Assembly: GCA_018826895.1 (NCBI GenBank)
Contig: JAHJYA010000135.1
Coordinates: forward strand, 19,883 to 83,882
DNA: 64,000 nt
From: Gammaproteobacteria bacterium
Lineage (GTDB): Bacteria; Pseudomonadota; Gammaproteobacteria; Pseudomonadales; Pseudomonadaceae
Direction: 5' to 3'
The position numbers and the translations under genes were made by a program. Position 1 is the stretch's first letter; each line of letters begins with the position of its first letter. A model generated the notes under the pieces. That model saw only the letters and a program-made list of their open reading frames with translations. It was not told where the DNA came from and ran no database searches. Of this stretch, positions 7,577 to 17,344 are shown piece by piece.

Positions 7577-8296
7577 ATGAATACGCGCGGTTTGCTCGAT
7601 CAGTTGCTCAAATCCGGCCAGGACATGCTGCAGAACAAAGCGGGTGGTTCATCGGCTGGCGGCGGCCTGGGTGGTCTGTTGTCCGGTGCTGGCAAAGGCG
7701 GCCTGGGCAGTGTGCTGGGTGGTGGTGCCGGTAAAGGCGCGCTGGCAGGTGGGGCGCTGGGGCTGTTGCTGGGCAACAAGAGCGCGCGCAAGTTTGGTGG
7801 CAAGGCGCTGACCTACGGTGGCCTGGCGGCGCTCGGGGTGATTGCCTACAAAGCCTACGGTAACTGGCAGGCACAACAGGCCCAGGCGCCGCAAGGCGAG
7901 CCACAGACACTGGATCGTTTGCCCGCGCCCCAGGTCGAGCTGCACAGCCAGGCGATTCTCAAGGCTCTGGTGGCTGCGGCAAAGGCCGACGGCCATGTCG
8001 ATGCCCGCGAGCGCGAGCTGATCGAAGGCGAGTTCGTCAAACTGACCGGTGATGCCGAAGTGCAGCGCTGGCTGGAGAGTGAGCTGAACAAACCGCTCGA
8101 TCCGGCCGATGTGGCTCGCGCGGCCAGCACCCCGGAAATGGCCGCAGAAATGTACGTGGCCAGCGTGCTGATGGTCGATGAGGAACACTTTATGGAGCGC
8201 GCCTACCTGGACGAACTGGCCCGCCAACTCAAGCTCGACCCGCAGCTCAAGGCTGAGCTGGAAGCGCAGACGCGCCGCGAACTGGCCGAGGTCTAA
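7577..8296 (+). CDS. DUF533 (YebE-like) protein with TerB-like domain
   Basis: A 239-residue protein. Residues 20-90 are glycine-rich (LGGLLSGAGKGGLG, ALAGGALGLLLG) and include a weak membrane-associating stretch around TYGGLAALGVIAYKAYGNW; the C-terminal 130 residues are a TerB-like helical domain (KALVAAAKADGHVDARERELI, MVDEEHFMERAYLDELARQL), with the acidic pattern seen in tellurite-resistance TerB. The combination is DUF533, as in E. coli YebE. Function unknown; probably inner-membrane-associated and stress-related. AGAACAATCA precedes the ATG rather than a strong ribosome site. Confidence 0.85.
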   Translation: MNTRGLLDQLLKSGQDMLQNKAGGSSAGGGLGGLLSGAGKGGLGSVLGGGAGKGALAGGALGLLLGNKSARKFGGKALTYGGLAALGVIAYKAYGNWQAQQAQAPQGEPQTLDRLPAPQVELHSQAILKALVAAAKADGHVDARERELIEGEFVKLTGDAEVQRWLESELNKPLDPADVARAASTPEMAAEMYVASVLMVDEEHFMERAYLDELARQLKLDPQLKAELEAQTRRELAEV

Positions 8297-8397
8297 GCCG
8301 GCAGCGCGGTCGTCACGCGTGCGACCAAAGGGGCATTTCCCCGGCGTCGGGCTTGCGTCTAGGCTCAGTCGCATCGATAGGATGATGCGAGGCGCGC

Positions 8398-10053
8398 GTG
8401 GACCCACTCCAAGACAGCTACGACTACCTCATCGCAGGTGCCGGCCCAGCCGGCTGCCTGTTGGCCAATCGGTTGTCGGCCGATCCCAGTGTCAGCGTAT
8501 TGCTGCTCGAAGCGGGTGGGCGTGATAACTACCCCTGGATTCATATTCCCGTCGGCTACCTCTACTGCATCGGCAATCCGCGTACGGACTGGTGCTACGA
8601 CACCGAACCGCAAGCAGGGCTGAACGGCCGGGCGTTGCGCTATCCGCGGGGGCGTGTGCTCGGCGGCAGCTCGTCGATCAACGGCATGATCTACATGCGC
8701 GGCCAGGCCGGTGATTACGATGCCTGGGCTGCCGCCGGTAATCCTGGGTGGGCGTGGCAGGATGTCTTACCGTTGTTCAAACGTACGGAAAACCACTATG
8801 CCGGCGACAGTGCCTTGCATGGCGCGGCTGGCGAGTGGCGGGTGGAGCGTCAGCGGTTGTCCTGGGCGCTGCTTGAGGCTTTTCGCGGTGCGGCGGCGCA
8901 GAGCGGTATCGCCAGCATCGAGGATTTCAACGGTGGCGATAACGAAGGGTGCAGCTACTTTCAGGTCAACCAGCGCAGTGGGGTGCGCTGGAATGCGTCC
9001 AAAGCTTTTTTGCGCGGCATCGCCGAGCGCCCCAACCTGCGCGTGCTGACTGATGCCGAGGTGCAACGGGTGGCCTTGGGCAGCGGCCGGGCAGAAGGCT
9101 TGCACCTGCGTTGGCAGGGGCGTGAGCAGTTGGTGCGGGCGCGCCGCGAGGTGCTGCTGTGCAGCGGTGCCATCGGTACGCCGGCGATCCTGCAACGCTC
9201 CGGCATCGGCGCACCGGCGCTGTTGCAGCAAGTGGGCGTCGGCGTGGCCCATGCGCTGCCCGGCGTGGGGGCCAATCTGCAGGACCATCTGCAACTGCGC
9301 TTGGTCTACCAGGTCAGCGGTGTGCCGACGCTCAACCAGATCGCCGGCAGCCTGTGGGGCAAGGCCGGCATGGGCCTGGAATATCTGTTCAAGCGCAGCG
9401 GACCGCTGGCCATGGCGCCGAGTCAGTTGGGCGCCTTTGCCCGGTCGAGCCCCGCGCAGGCGTCGGCCAATCTGCAGTACCACGTGCAGCCGCTGTCGTT
9501 GGAACGCTTCGGTGAGCCGCTGCATGCCTTCCCGGCCTTTACCGCCTCGGTGTGCAATTTGCGGCCGTACAGCCGTGGCACGGTGGCCATCCGTTCACTG
9601 GATGTGGCCGATGCGCCACTGATTCAGCCCAACTACCTGAGCGACGCTCGGGACCTGGCGGTGGCGGCCGATGCCATTCGTCTGACCCGGCGCATTGTCG
9701 CAGCGCCAGCCCTGGCTGCTTTTAAGCCGGTAGAGTACAAGCCTGGCCCGGACTATCAGAGTGAAGAAGACCTGCACCGTGCAGCGGCGGAGATTGGCAC
9801 GACCATCTTCCATCCGGTCGGTACCTGCAAGATGGGCCAGGGACAGGACGCGGTGGTCGATGCGCAGCTGCGGGTACATGGGATTGCCGGGCTGCGCATT
9901 GCCGATGCCTCGATCATGCCGGCGATCACCTCCGGCAACACCTGCTCACCGGTGTTGATGATTGCGGAGAAAGCTGCAGAGCTGATCCTGCAAGGGCATC
10001 AGCGCCTCGCTCAGGCGCCGATACGCCAGGCCGTGTCAGTCGGTCGTTTGTGA
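8398..10053 (+). CDS. GMC-family FAD-dependent oxidoreductase
   Basis: A 551-residue glucose-methanol-choline oxidoreductase, likely an alcohol or choline-type dehydrogenase. It has the FAD dinucleotide motif GAGPAGC near the N-terminus (residues 14-20), the GMC signature GRVLGGSSSINGMIYMRG around residue 85-100, LCSGAIGTPAILQRSGIG (second signature), and the C-terminal HPVGTCKMG with the catalytic histidine and the final HGIAGLRIADASIMP block. The start codon is GTG. Substrate cannot be read from sequence; close relatives are annotated as choline dehydrogenase or long-chain alcohol dehydrogenase. Its last 18 bases overlap the end of the convergent diguanylate cyclase gene. Confidence 0.9.
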   Translation: MDPLQDSYDYLIAGAGPAGCLLANRLSADPSVSVLLLEAGGRDNYPWIHIPVGYLYCIGNPRTDWCYDTEPQAGLNGRALRYPRGRVLGGSSSINGMIYMRGQAGDYDAWAAAGNPGWAWQDVLPLFKRTENHYAGDSALHGAAGEWRVERQRLSWALLEAFRGAAAQSGIASIEDFNGGDNEGCSYFQVNQRSGVRWNASKAFLRGIAERPNLRVLTDAEVQRVALGSGRAEGLHLRWQGREQLVRARREVLLCSGAIGTPAILQRSGIGAPALLQQVGVGVAHALPGVGANLQDHLQLRLVYQVSGVPTLNQIAGSLWGKAGMGLEYLFKRSGPLAMAPSQLGAFARSSPAQASANLQYHVQPLSLERFGEPLHAFPAFTASVCNLRPYSRGTVAIRSLDVADAPLIQPNYLSDARDLAVAADAIRLTRRIVAAPALAAFKPVEYKPGPDYQSEEDLHRAAAEIGTTIFHPVGTCKMGQGQDAVVDAQLRVHGIAGLRIADASIMPAITSGNTCSPVLMIAEKAAELILQGHQRLAQAPIRQAVSVGRL

Positions 10054-11673
10054 ATGGAACAGCGCGCGATTACGCCCCGCGTGTTTGGCTCGATAAAGTG
10101 CCTGATCCGCCAGTTTCAGCGCTTCGTCGAGCTGCTCGCTGTGCAATGGCCAGAGCGCCCCGCCGATGCTGCAGCCGACCTGTAGCTGTTGATCTTCCAG
10201 ACGTACCGGCGCGCTGAGTGCGCTAAGGGTGCGCTGGGCAATCAGTTCGGCCTGCTGCAGGGCGTCCTCGGTGGGCACCATCAGCACCATAAGAAACTCA
10301 TCGCCGCCCAAGCGGGCCACCAGGTCGCCTTCGCGCAGGCAGCCGCGCAGGCGAATCGCCGTTTCTCGCAATACCTGGTCACCGGTGGCATGACCGAAGC
10401 GATCATTGATCGGCTTGAAGCCATCCAGGTCCAGATAGAGCAGCGCCAGTGTGCCGTTGGTCAACTGACAGCGCTGCTGGGCGTGTTGCAGGAACCTGTC
10501 CAGGGCCGTGCGGTTGGGCAGGCCTGTGAGTGCATCGTGGTGGGCGAGGTTTTCCAGGGTGCCGAGGGCGGCTTCCTGGTTTGTCAGGCTTTCGACCAGG
10601 TGGCGGATCGACTGGCTGAGTTGTTCGATTTCTCGCGTACCACTCAGTTCGGGGATGGCGCTGGGCTGCCCGGCACTCAGGCGGTCGGCGGCGTCGGCGA
10701 TCTGCTGCAGTGGGCGGGTGAAGAGGCCCGCCAGCAGCCAGCCGATAAAGGCAAAGAGCAGCGCCAGAGCACTGCCCCAGATCAGGATCGCGTGCAGGAC
10801 CTCGTAGGCTGGCGCATAGGCCTCCTCAAGTGGCTGGCGGGCGATCACTGTCCAGCCTAGGCCAGCATAGTCATTGTGCCCATGGCTCAGAGACAGGCCC
10901 GTGAGGTACTCGGTGCCATCCGGCCATTGCTCGATGGCCCAGCGGCTCTCACCTGGCTTGAGGTCATCCAGTGCCGTCAGGTGCAAGCGCTGACCGATCA
11001 TCTCCTTGGGCCCGAGCAGCAGCGTGCGGTCGCTGCCGATAACAAAAAAGTCGACATGCCGGCGTTGCTGGATCGGCTCGAGAATCGACAGGCGTACCTC
11101 TTCAGCCCACGACCAGGACAGGTGCGACGCCAGCACGCCGCGCAGCTTGCCGGCAGCATCATGCACTGGCAGGGCTATATCGACGAACTTCATCGCCTCG
11201 CCCGTGGGGTTGGGCAGCAGCTTGGCCAGCAGCACTGCTTCGTGTACATCGCCGATGAACAGGCCTTTGCTGCCTTCGAGAAACACCGGCCGCTGGGCAA
11301 TACTGACGTTTTCCAGAATGCCATTGCTGGATGCCAGCACCGTGCCCACCTCATCGGTCAGGCCGATCCAGGCAATGCTGGGAAATTCAGCCTGCAAGCG
11401 GTCGAGCAGGCGGCGCACCTGGGCTGTATCGCGGGATTGCCCCAGTACTTGCAGCTGACCCAGCACCTGCAGCATGCCGGCGCGGCTTTCCATGTCGCGA
11501 TCCAGCCTGTCGATCATCATGTACGACAGCTCGGCCAGGTCCCGGCCCACCTCCTCGCGAATGCGCTCGCTGGCGTCGTTGCCCATCAGGGTGCCGAGCA
11601 GCCAGGTCAATGAACCGACCAGCAGGGCGATAAGGATAGCGAAGCGACTGCGCAGGCTGTGCGTTGAGCGCAT
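10036..11673 (-). CDS. Membrane diguanylate cyclase with periplasmic sensor
   Basis: A 545-residue protein that should make cyclic-di-GMP. Layout: a first membrane helix (FAILIALLVGSLTWLLGTL), a periplasmic sensor of about 250 residues of Cache type, a second helix (ILIWGSALALLFAFIGWLLAGLF), a HAMP domain (FTRPLQQIADAADRLSAG), and a GGDEF domain. The active site is intact: RLGGDEFLMVL, with NRTALDRFL and FKPINDRFGH ahead of it. An RxxD inhibitory site (RGCLREGD region) may be present five residues before GGDEF. Single gene, convergent with the GMC oxidoreductase. The signal sensed is unknown. Confidence 0.9.
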   Translation of the reverse strand: MRSTHSLRSRFAILIALLVGSLTWLLGTLMGNDASERIREEVGRDLAELSYMMIDRLDRDMESRAGMLQVLGQLQVLGQSRDTAQVRRLLDRLQAEFPSIAWIGLTDEVGTVLASSNGILENVSIAQRPVFLEGSKGLFIGDVHEAVLLAKLLPNPTGEAMKFVDIALPVHDAAGKLRGVLASHLSWSWAEEVRLSILEPIQQRRHVDFFVIGSDRTLLLGPKEMIGQRLHLTALDDLKPGESRWAIEQWPDGTEYLTGLSLSHGHNDYAGLGWTVIARQPLEEAYAPAYEVLHAILIWGSALALLFAFIGWLLAGLFTRPLQQIADAADRLSAGQPSAIPELSGTREIEQLSQSIRHLVESLTNQEAALGTLENLAHHDALTGLPNRTALDRFLQHAQQRCQLTNGTLALLYLDLDGFKPINDRFGHATGDQVLRETAIRLRGCLREGDLVARLGGDEFLMVLMVPTEDALQQAELIAQRTLSALSAPVRLEDQQLQVGCSIGGALWPLHSEQLDEALKLADQALYRAKHAGRNRALFHSQTTD

Positions 11674-11835
11674 GCAGGGGGAACTCCAGAGGCAGGCAGG
11701 GTTTTGCCTAGCAGTATAAGCGCTCAGCGCACTTACGGGCTGCGACGCACCGCCGATTGCGCACTGCCGACGACCCGGTAGTTAAGGTATACTCGCCGGC
11801 TTTTCCGAAAGTTTGACCTGCGAGTGCTGCCAGCC

Positions 11836-12931
11836 ATGGAAATCAACCCGATCCTCAACAGCATCAAGGACCTGTCCGAACGCACCCAGTCCATTCGGGG
11901 GTATCTTTGACTACGATCAAAAGCATGATCGTCTCGTCGAAGTAAACCGCGAACTCGAAGACCCGAACGTCTGGAACAACCCCGAGTACGCCCAGAACCT
12001 GGGCCGTGAGCGCGCCACTCTGGCGCAGATCGTCGAGACCATCGACGACCTCGAGGGCAGCCTTGGCGACTCGCGTGACCTGCTGCAGATGGCCGCTGAA
12101 GAAAACGACCAGGACGCTGTCGACGATGTCGCCAGCGAGGTCGAGCGCCTGCGCGGGATCCTCGAGAAACTCGAGTTCCGCCGCATGTTCAGTGGCGAAA
12201 TGGACCCCAATAACGCCTACCTGGACATCCAGGCCGGCTCTGGCGGTACCGAAGCGCAAGACTGGGCCAACATGCTCCTGCGCATGTACCTGCGCTGGGC
12301 CGACAAGCGCGGTTTCGATGCGACCATCATGGAGCTGTCCGCCGGTGAAGTGGCCGGCATCAAGGGCGCGACTGTGCACATCAAGGGCGAGTACGCCTTT
12401 GGTTGGCTGCGCACCGAGATCGGCGTGCACCGCCTGGTGCGCAAGAGCCCGTTCGATTCCGGTAACCGCCGCCACACCTCGTTTACCGCAGTGTTCGTCT
12501 CGCCGGAAATCGACGACAACATCGAAATCGAGATCAACCCGGCCGACCTGCGTATCGACACCTATCGCTCCTCCGGTGCCGGTGGTCAGCACGTTAACAC
12601 CACCGATTCGGCGGTGCGGATTACCCACGTGCCGACCAACACCGTGGTCAGCTGCCAGAACGAACGTTCCCAGCACGCCAACAAGGACACCGCGATGAAG
12701 ATGCTGCGGGCCAGGTTGTACGAGCAGGAAGTGCAGAAACGCAACGCGGCCTCCCAGGTGCTGGAAGACTCCAAGTCGGATATCGGCTGGGGCCACCAGA
12801 TTCGCTCCTACGTACTGGATGCCTCGCGGATCAAGGATCTGCGTACCAACATCGAACGTAGCGACTGCGACAAGGTGCTCGACGGCGACCTCGACGAATA
12901 CCTCGAAGCCAGCCTCAAGCAAGGTCTGTAA
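11836..12931 (+). CDS. prfB: Peptide chain release factor 2 (programmed +1 frameshift)
   Basis: RF2 recognises UGA and UAA and releases the finished protein. The gene begins with 24 codons in one frame ([20 protein letters not shown]), reaches an in-frame TGA at 11908, and continues in the +1 frame for the rest. The downstream protein has the GGQ motif ([18 protein letters not shown]) needed for peptide release and an SPF tripeptide ([13 protein letters not shown]) that recognises UGA. Total about 364 residues, normal for RF2. An apparent in-frame start further upstream in the downstream frame is an artefact of the frameshift. lysS follows 60 bases later, the usual prfB-lysS operon. Confidence 0.95.
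11896..11911 (+). promoter_or_regulatory. prfB programmed +1 frameshift site
   Basis: The sequence CGGGGGTATCTTTGAC contains the conserved elements: an internal Shine-Dalgarno-like GGGGG three bases before the CTT slippery codon, then TGA and C. When RF2 is scarce the ribosome stalls at UGA, slips from CUU to UUU and reads GAC, making RF2. This is the known autoregulatory switch of bacterial prfB. Confidence 0.95.
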
Positions 12932-12991
12932 TACCTTTTGGTTCCGCCCTGCGAGGGGCGGCGACTATCCCGTGATGGAATCCTGACGAAC

Positions 12992-14494
12992 ATGAGCGAC
13001 CAACAACTCGACCAGCAGCAACTGCAACAGGAAGAAAACAAGCTGATTGCCCAGCGCAAGGACAAGCTTGCTGCCCTCCGTGAGCAGGGCAATGCCTTCC
13101 CCAATGACTTCCGCCGTGACAACTACTGCGCCGACCTGCAGAAACAGTACGCCGAGAAGACCAAGGAAGAGCTGGCCGAGGCCGGTATTGCGGTCAAGGT
13201 TGCCGGACGCATCATGCTCAACCGTGGCTCGTTCATGGTGATCCAGGACATGACCGGGCGCATCCAGGTCTACGTCAACCGCAAGACCCTGTCGGAAGAA
13301 ACCCTGGCTGCGGTGAAAACCTGGGACATGGGCGACATCATCTCCGCTGTCGGCACCCTGGCCCGTTCCGGCAAGGGCGACCTGTACGTGGAAATGACCG
13401 ACGTGCGCCTGCTGACCAAGTCGCTGCGCCCGCTGCCGGACAAGCACCACGGCCTGACCGACACCGAACAGCGTTATCGTCAGCGTTACGTCGACCTGAT
13501 GGTCAATGAAGAGGTGCGTCAGACCTTCCGTGTACGTTCGCAGGTCATCGCGCACATCCGCAGCTTCCTGATGCAGCGTGACTTCCTCGAAGTGGAAACG
13601 CCGATGCTGCAGACCATTCCCGGCGGCGCTGCGGCCAAGCCGTTCGAGACTCACCACAACGCCCTGGATATGCAGATGTTCCTGCGTATCGCCCCGGAGC
13701 TGTACCTCAAGCGCCTTGTTGTCGGTGGGTTTGAGAAGGTCTTCGAGATCAACCGCAACTTCCGTAACGAAGGCGTCTCCACTCGGCACAACCCCGAGTT
13801 CACCATGCTTGAGTTCTACCAAGCCTACGCCGATTACGAAGACAACATGGACCTGACCGAGGAGCTGTTCCGCGAGCTGGCCCAGTTGGTCCTCGGCAGC
13901 ACCGACGTGCCGTACGGCGACAAGGTGTTCCACTTCGGCGAGCCGTTCGTGCGCCTGTCGGTGTTCGACTCGATCCTCAAGTACAACCCGGACATCACCG
14001 CAGCGGACCTGACCGACCTCGACAAGGCTCGTGAAATCGCCAAGAAAGCCGGCGCCAAGGTGCTCGGCTTCGAGGGCCTGGGCAAACTGCAGGTGATGAT
14101 TTTCGAGGAACTGGTCGAGCACAAACTGGAGCAGCCGCACTTTATTACTCGCTACCCGTTCGAAGTCTCGCCGTTGGCCCGTCGTAGCGATGATGATCCG
14201 AGCGTTACCGACCGCTTCGAGCTGTTTATCGGCGGACGCGAAATCGCCAACGCCTACTCCGAGCTCAACGATGCCGAAGACCAGGCCGCGCGCTTTATGC
14301 AGCAGGTGGCCGACAAGGACGCCGGCGATGACGAAGCCATGCACTACGACGCCGACTTCGTCCGCGCCCTGGAGTACGGCATGCCGCCGACTGCGGGCGA
14401 GGGTATCGGCATCGACCGACTGGTGATGCTGCTGACCAATTCACCGTCGATCCGCGATGTCATCCTGTTCCCGCATATGCGTCCACAGGGTTGA
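12992..14494 (+). CDS. lysS: Lysyl-tRNA synthetase (class II)
   Basis: A 500-residue class II lysyl-tRNA synthetase that charges tRNA-Lys. An N-terminal OB-fold anticodon-binding domain ([26 protein letters not shown]) is followed by the catalytic domain with motif 1 ([17 protein letters not shown]), motif 2 ([20 protein letters not shown]) and motif 3 ([14 protein letters not shown]). Length is typical. The ATG starting [15 protein letters not shown] was chosen; 18 upstream codons in the same frame lie in the gap to prfB. A strong terminator follows immediately. Confidence 0.97.
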   Translation: MSDQQLDQQQLQQEENKLIAQRKDKLAALREQGNAFPNDFRRDNYCADLQKQYAEKTKEELAEAGIAVKVAGRIMLNRGSFMVIQDMTGRIQVYVNRKTLSEETLAAVKTWDMGDIISAVGTLARSGKGDLYVEMTDVRLLTKSLRPLPDKHHGLTDTEQRYRQRYVDLMVNEEVRQTFRVRSQVIAHIRSFLMQRDFLEVETPMLQTIPGGAAAKPFETHHNALDMQMFLRIAPELYLKRLVVGGFEKVFEINRNFRNEGVSTRHNPEFTMLEFYQAYADYEDNMDLTEELFRELAQLVLGSTDVPYGDKVFHFGEPFVRLSVFDSILKYNPDITAADLTDLDKAREIAKKAGAKVLGFEGLGKLQVMIFEELVEHKLEQPHFITRYPFEVSPLARRSDDDPSVTDRFELFIGGREIANAYSELNDAEDQAARFMQQVADKDAGDDEAMHYDADFVRALEYGMPPTAGEGIGIDRLVMLLTNSPSIRDVILFPHMRPQG

Positions 14495-14500
14495 AACCAA

Positions 14501-14521
14501 GCCGCCTACGGGCGGCTTTTT
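14501..14521 (+). terminator. Terminator of prfB-lysS
   Basis: GCCGCC-TACG-GGCGGC followed by TTTTT, starting seven bases after the lysS stop. A textbook rho-independent terminator with a stable tetraloop. Confidence 0.9.
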
Positions 14522-14641
14522 CATGCCGTGATCACGGCCGTCATGCACTGCGCTTGACGGCTATCCTGAGGTGGATGGACTATCGCGGTGCTGCTGCACG
14601 CGCGTGAGGCCCATGTCGGGTGTTTGTCCAAGGAGAGCGAA

Positions 14642-15193
14642 ATGAAAGCCTGGCGCGTACTGGTCGCCGTGTCCTGTCTGCTGCTGAGTGGCTGCCTGGT
14701 CACCTTCACCGATCCGATTCCCGCCAACGAGGCGGCGCCTATCCCCATGCTCGGCGAGTGGGCACGCACCAATGAGTGGGGCGAGCAGCAGTTTCTGCAG
14801 ATCAGCCGGGCCGGTTCCAACGTCTACAAGGCACGTACCTGGATCGACAGCCCGGATAACGAAGAGAGCCTTGATGAATACGGTTTCACCGTGGCCCATC
14901 ATGGTCGCCGCTGGTACCTCTCGGCGGGCCTGCCGAAGAGCCTGGGGGCAAACTTCGCCATTGCCGGTTTTGAATTGACCACGGGCAATGAGCTGGTTCT
15001 TTATAACCTCGATGTCGGCCGCATCAGCCAGGAGATGCAGGCCGGACACTTGAAGGGGCAGAGCGTGGATATGTCCGAAGGCGATGGCGTGCTCATCACC
15101 AGCCCGCTGGATGAAGTCTTTGCCTACCTCGACGACCAGGCCAATGCCGATGTGTTTATCGAAGTGGCCCGTTTTCAACGTGCTGGTGACTGA
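14642..15193 (+). CDS. Putative outer-membrane lipoprotein of unknown function
   Basis: A 183-residue protein with a lipoprotein signal peptide (MKAWRVLVAVSCLLLSGC, lipidated cysteine at residue 18). The mature part is acidic, begins with LVTFTDPIPANEAAPIP and then reads like a small beta-rich domain (GEWARTNEWGEQQFLQISRA, RRWYLSAGLPK). The residue after the cysteine is leucine, not aspartate, which predicts outer-membrane sorting. No known family recognised. AAGGAGAGCGAA lies before the ATG. It leads the operon containing the QEGLA protein (30-base gap). Confidence 0.65.
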   Translation: MKAWRVLVAVSCLLLSGCLVTFTDPIPANEAAPIPMLGEWARTNEWGEQQFLQISRAGSNVYKARTWIDSPDNEESLDEYGFTVAHHGRRWYLSAGLPKSLGANFAIAGFELTTGNELVLYNLDVGRISQEMQAGHLKGQSVDMSEGDGVLITSPLDEVFAYLDDQANADVFIEVARFQRAGD

Positions 15194-15223
15194 GCCAGCC
15201 GCCCAAGGAGACTTGAAGCGCCC

Positions 15224-16519
15224 ATGAACAGTGTTGCCGGGCTGGATGACTACCAACTGACGGTGCGGGCGCTGTCCGACCGTATCGTCGATGCACAAAC
15301 GCCGATTCGCGTGCTGGACGCGGTGAAATGGGATGAGTCGGTACGCCGCGGGTTTATCAAGGCCAAGGGCCGCGAGTTGCCTGCCGTGGACCGGGACTAC
15401 TATCTCAACCGTCCGCTGGCGTTCGATGCCACGGCGAAGAAGCTCGAATTCCAGAACATCGAGCGCGACATCACCCGCCTGCTCGGCCAGTTCAACCCGG
15501 TGGGGCAGATCATGCGCCGCATGTGCCGCGAGTACCGCATGGTCATTCGCATGCTCGAAGCCCGCGGTACCGAGGACTTCGGCCTGATCTCCCAGGAACT
15601 CTATGGCGCAGCCTCGGATGCCTTCCATGCCGGCGATCCGACGCTGGCCGATCTGGGGGTAATGTTTTCCGACTTTCTCAACAACATCGACAAGCGCGGC
15701 GACCTCAAGGACGAGCCCAAGCTGCTCACCGCCAAGGATGCCGTGGCGTTGTTGCAGCAGCGCCTGAACCGGGTGTTCGGCGAAGCCGATGACACCATCC
15801 GGGTGTTCGAGTCCGACGGTATTCTGGCCGACGCGGCGGCCGGCGCCGACTACATCAAGATCCGCAGCGATGCGTTGTTCAACGAGCGCGACGTCAAGGC
15901 CCTGGAAGTCCACGAGGGGCTGGTACATGTGGCGACCACCCTGAACGGGCAAAACCAGCCGATCTGCACCTTCCTGGCCAAAGGGCCGCCGTCCTCGACC
16001 GTGACCCAGGAAGGCCTGGCGATCCTTATGGAAGTGATCGCCTTCGCCTCCTATCCCAGTCGCCTGCGCAAACTGACCAACCGCACCCGCGCCATCCATA
16101 TGGCCGAGCAGGGCGCCGACTTCGTGCAGGTCTGCGACTTCTACCGTGAGCAGGGTTTCACCCTGGAAGACAGCTACAGCAACGCCAGCCGCGCATTTCG
16201 CGGCTCTAGCCCGACTGGGCTGCCCTTCACCAAGGACCTCTCCTACCTGAAGGGTTTCATCATGGTTTACAACTACATCCAGCTTGCCGTGCGCAAAGGC
16301 AAGCTGGAGCAGATTCCGCTGCTGTTCTGCGGCAAGACCACCCTGGAAGACATGCGCACCCTGCGTCAGTTGGTCGACGAGGGCCTGGTGGTGCCGCCCA
16401 AGTACCTGCCGCCGCAGTTCCGTGACCTCAACTCGTTGTCGGCCTGGATGTGCTTCTCCAACTTCCTCAACCACCTCAGCCTGGACCGTATCGAAGCCGA
16501 CTACGCCAATATTCTTTAA
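15224..16519 (+). CDS. QEGLA-motif (DUF1704) putative metalloprotease
   Basis: A 431-residue cytoplasmic protein of the family annotated 'flavohemoglobin expression-modulating QEGLA motif protein'. Two motifs stand out: HEGLVH at about residues 230-235, an HExxxH zinc site, and TQEGLA about 30 residues later, whose glutamate would be the third ligand. The same arrangement defines eukaryotic MATCAP/KIAA0895 tubulin carboxypeptidases, which are related to this family, so a metallo-carboxypeptidase activity is plausible for the bacterial protein but unproven. It sits between a lipoprotein gene and an AIM24-like gene, all in the same direction. Full length. Confidence 0.85.
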   Translation: MNSVAGLDDYQLTVRALSDRIVDAQTPIRVLDAVKWDESVRRGFIKAKGRELPAVDRDYYLNRPLAFDATAKKLEFQNIERDITRLLGQFNPVGQIMRRMCREYRMVIRMLEARGTEDFGLISQELYGAASDAFHAGDPTLADLGVMFSDFLNNIDKRGDLKDEPKLLTAKDAVALLQQRLNRVFGEADDTIRVFESDGILADAAAGADYIKIRSDALFNERDVKALEVHEGLVHVATTLNGQNQPICTFLAKGPPSSTVTQEGLAILMEVIAFASYPSRLRKLTNRTRAIHMAEQGADFVQVCDFYREQGFTLEDSYSNASRAFRGSSPTGLPFTKDLSYLKGFIMVYNYIQLAVRKGKLEQIPLLFCGKTTLEDMRTLRQLVDEGLVVPPKYLPPQFRDLNSLSAWMCFSNFLNHLSLDRIEADYANIL

Positions 16520-16526
16520 AGCCTTA

Positions 16527-16581
16527 AGCGGCAGGCTACAAGCGGTTTACCCGCTCCACTTGCCGCTTGAAGCTTGCCGCT
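16527..16581. repeat. 19-base imperfect inverted repeat (REP-like hairpin)
   Basis: Arms AGCGGCAGGCTACAAGCGG and CCGCTTGAAGCTTGCCGCT pair with two mismatches over a 17-base loop, directly after the QEGLA gene. The AAGCTTGCCGCTT type of sequence is a dispersed Pseudomonas extragenic repeat. It could also act as a terminator or mRNA stabiliser between the two operon genes. Confidence 0.65.
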
Positions 16582-16597
16582 AATCGAAGGTTCCCCC

Positions 16598-17344
16598 ATG
16601 CCCAGCCATCAACTCGAGTACGAGATTCTCGGCGCCTCGGCGCAAAGTATCGAAATCATCCTCGACCCCGGTGAAACAGTGATCGCCGAAGCCGGGGCGA
16701 TGAATTACATGACCGACGGCATCCGCTTTGAAACGCGAATGGGCGATGGCTCGGCCAGCGGTGTGCTGGGCAAGCTGTGGGGGGTGGGGAAACGCATGCT
16801 CACCGGCGAGTCGCTGTTTATGACGCATTTTTCCAACGCCGGCAAAACCCCCGCACGGGTCGCTTTCGCCGCGCCTTACCCTGGCACCGTGGTGCCTATT
16901 GCTTTGAGCGAGATCGGTGGCACCTTGATCTGTCAGAAGGACGCCTTTCTCTGCGCCGCCTACGGCACCTCGGTGGGAATCAGCTTTAACAAGCGCCTGG
17001 GCGCCGGCTTTTTTGGCGGCGAGGGCTTTATTCTGCAAAAGCTTCAGGGCGATGGCCTGGCCTTCGTGCATGCCGGTGGCACGGTGATCCGCAAACAACT
17101 GAACAACGAGACCCTGCGCCTGGATACTGGCTGTCTGGTAGGTTTTACCGCCGGCATCGACTACGACATTGCCCTGTCGGGTGGCCTGCGCAGCATGCTG
17201 TTCGGCGGCGAGGGTATCGTGCTGGCCACGCTCAAGGGCACTGGAACGGTGTGGATTCAGAGCCTGCCGTTTTCGCGGCTGGCGGCGCGGGTCTATGAGT
17301 CGACCTTCAAGGCGCGCGAGGAAGTTCGCGCGGGCGGCAAATGA
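16598..17344 (+). CDS. AIM24 / TIGR00266 family protein
   Basis: A 248-residue beta-rich protein starting [20 protein letters not shown] and carrying the family's repeated strand pattern and [13 protein letters not shown] and [29 protein letters not shown]. The family includes mitochondrial AIM24 and bacterial TIGR00266 proteins; its biochemical role is unknown and a scaffold or ligand-binding trimer has been suggested. No signal peptide. Its stop overlaps the start of the next gene by four bases (ATGA). An upstream in-frame start eight codons earlier lacks support, since GAAGG is placed for the chosen ATG. Confidence 0.85.
   Translation: MPSHQLEYEILGASAQSIEIILDPGETVIAEAGAMNYMTDGIRFETRMGDGSASGVLGKLWGVGKRMLTGESLFMTHFSNAGKTPARVAFAAPYPGTVVPIALSEIGGTLICQKDAFLCAAYGTSVGISFNKRLGAGFFGGEGFILQKLQGDGLAFVHAGGTVIRKQLNNETLRLDTGCLVGFTAGIDYDIALSGGLRSMLFGGEGIVLATLKGTGTVWIQSLPFSRLAARVYESTFKAREEVRAGGK

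Noticed and set aside
12965..14344. A 459-codon minus-strand frame
   Set aside because: Antisense shadow of lysS, a firm gene.
14561..16474. A 637-codon minus-strand frame
   Set aside because: Shadow of the lipoprotein and QEGLA genes, which have recognised motifs on the plus strand.
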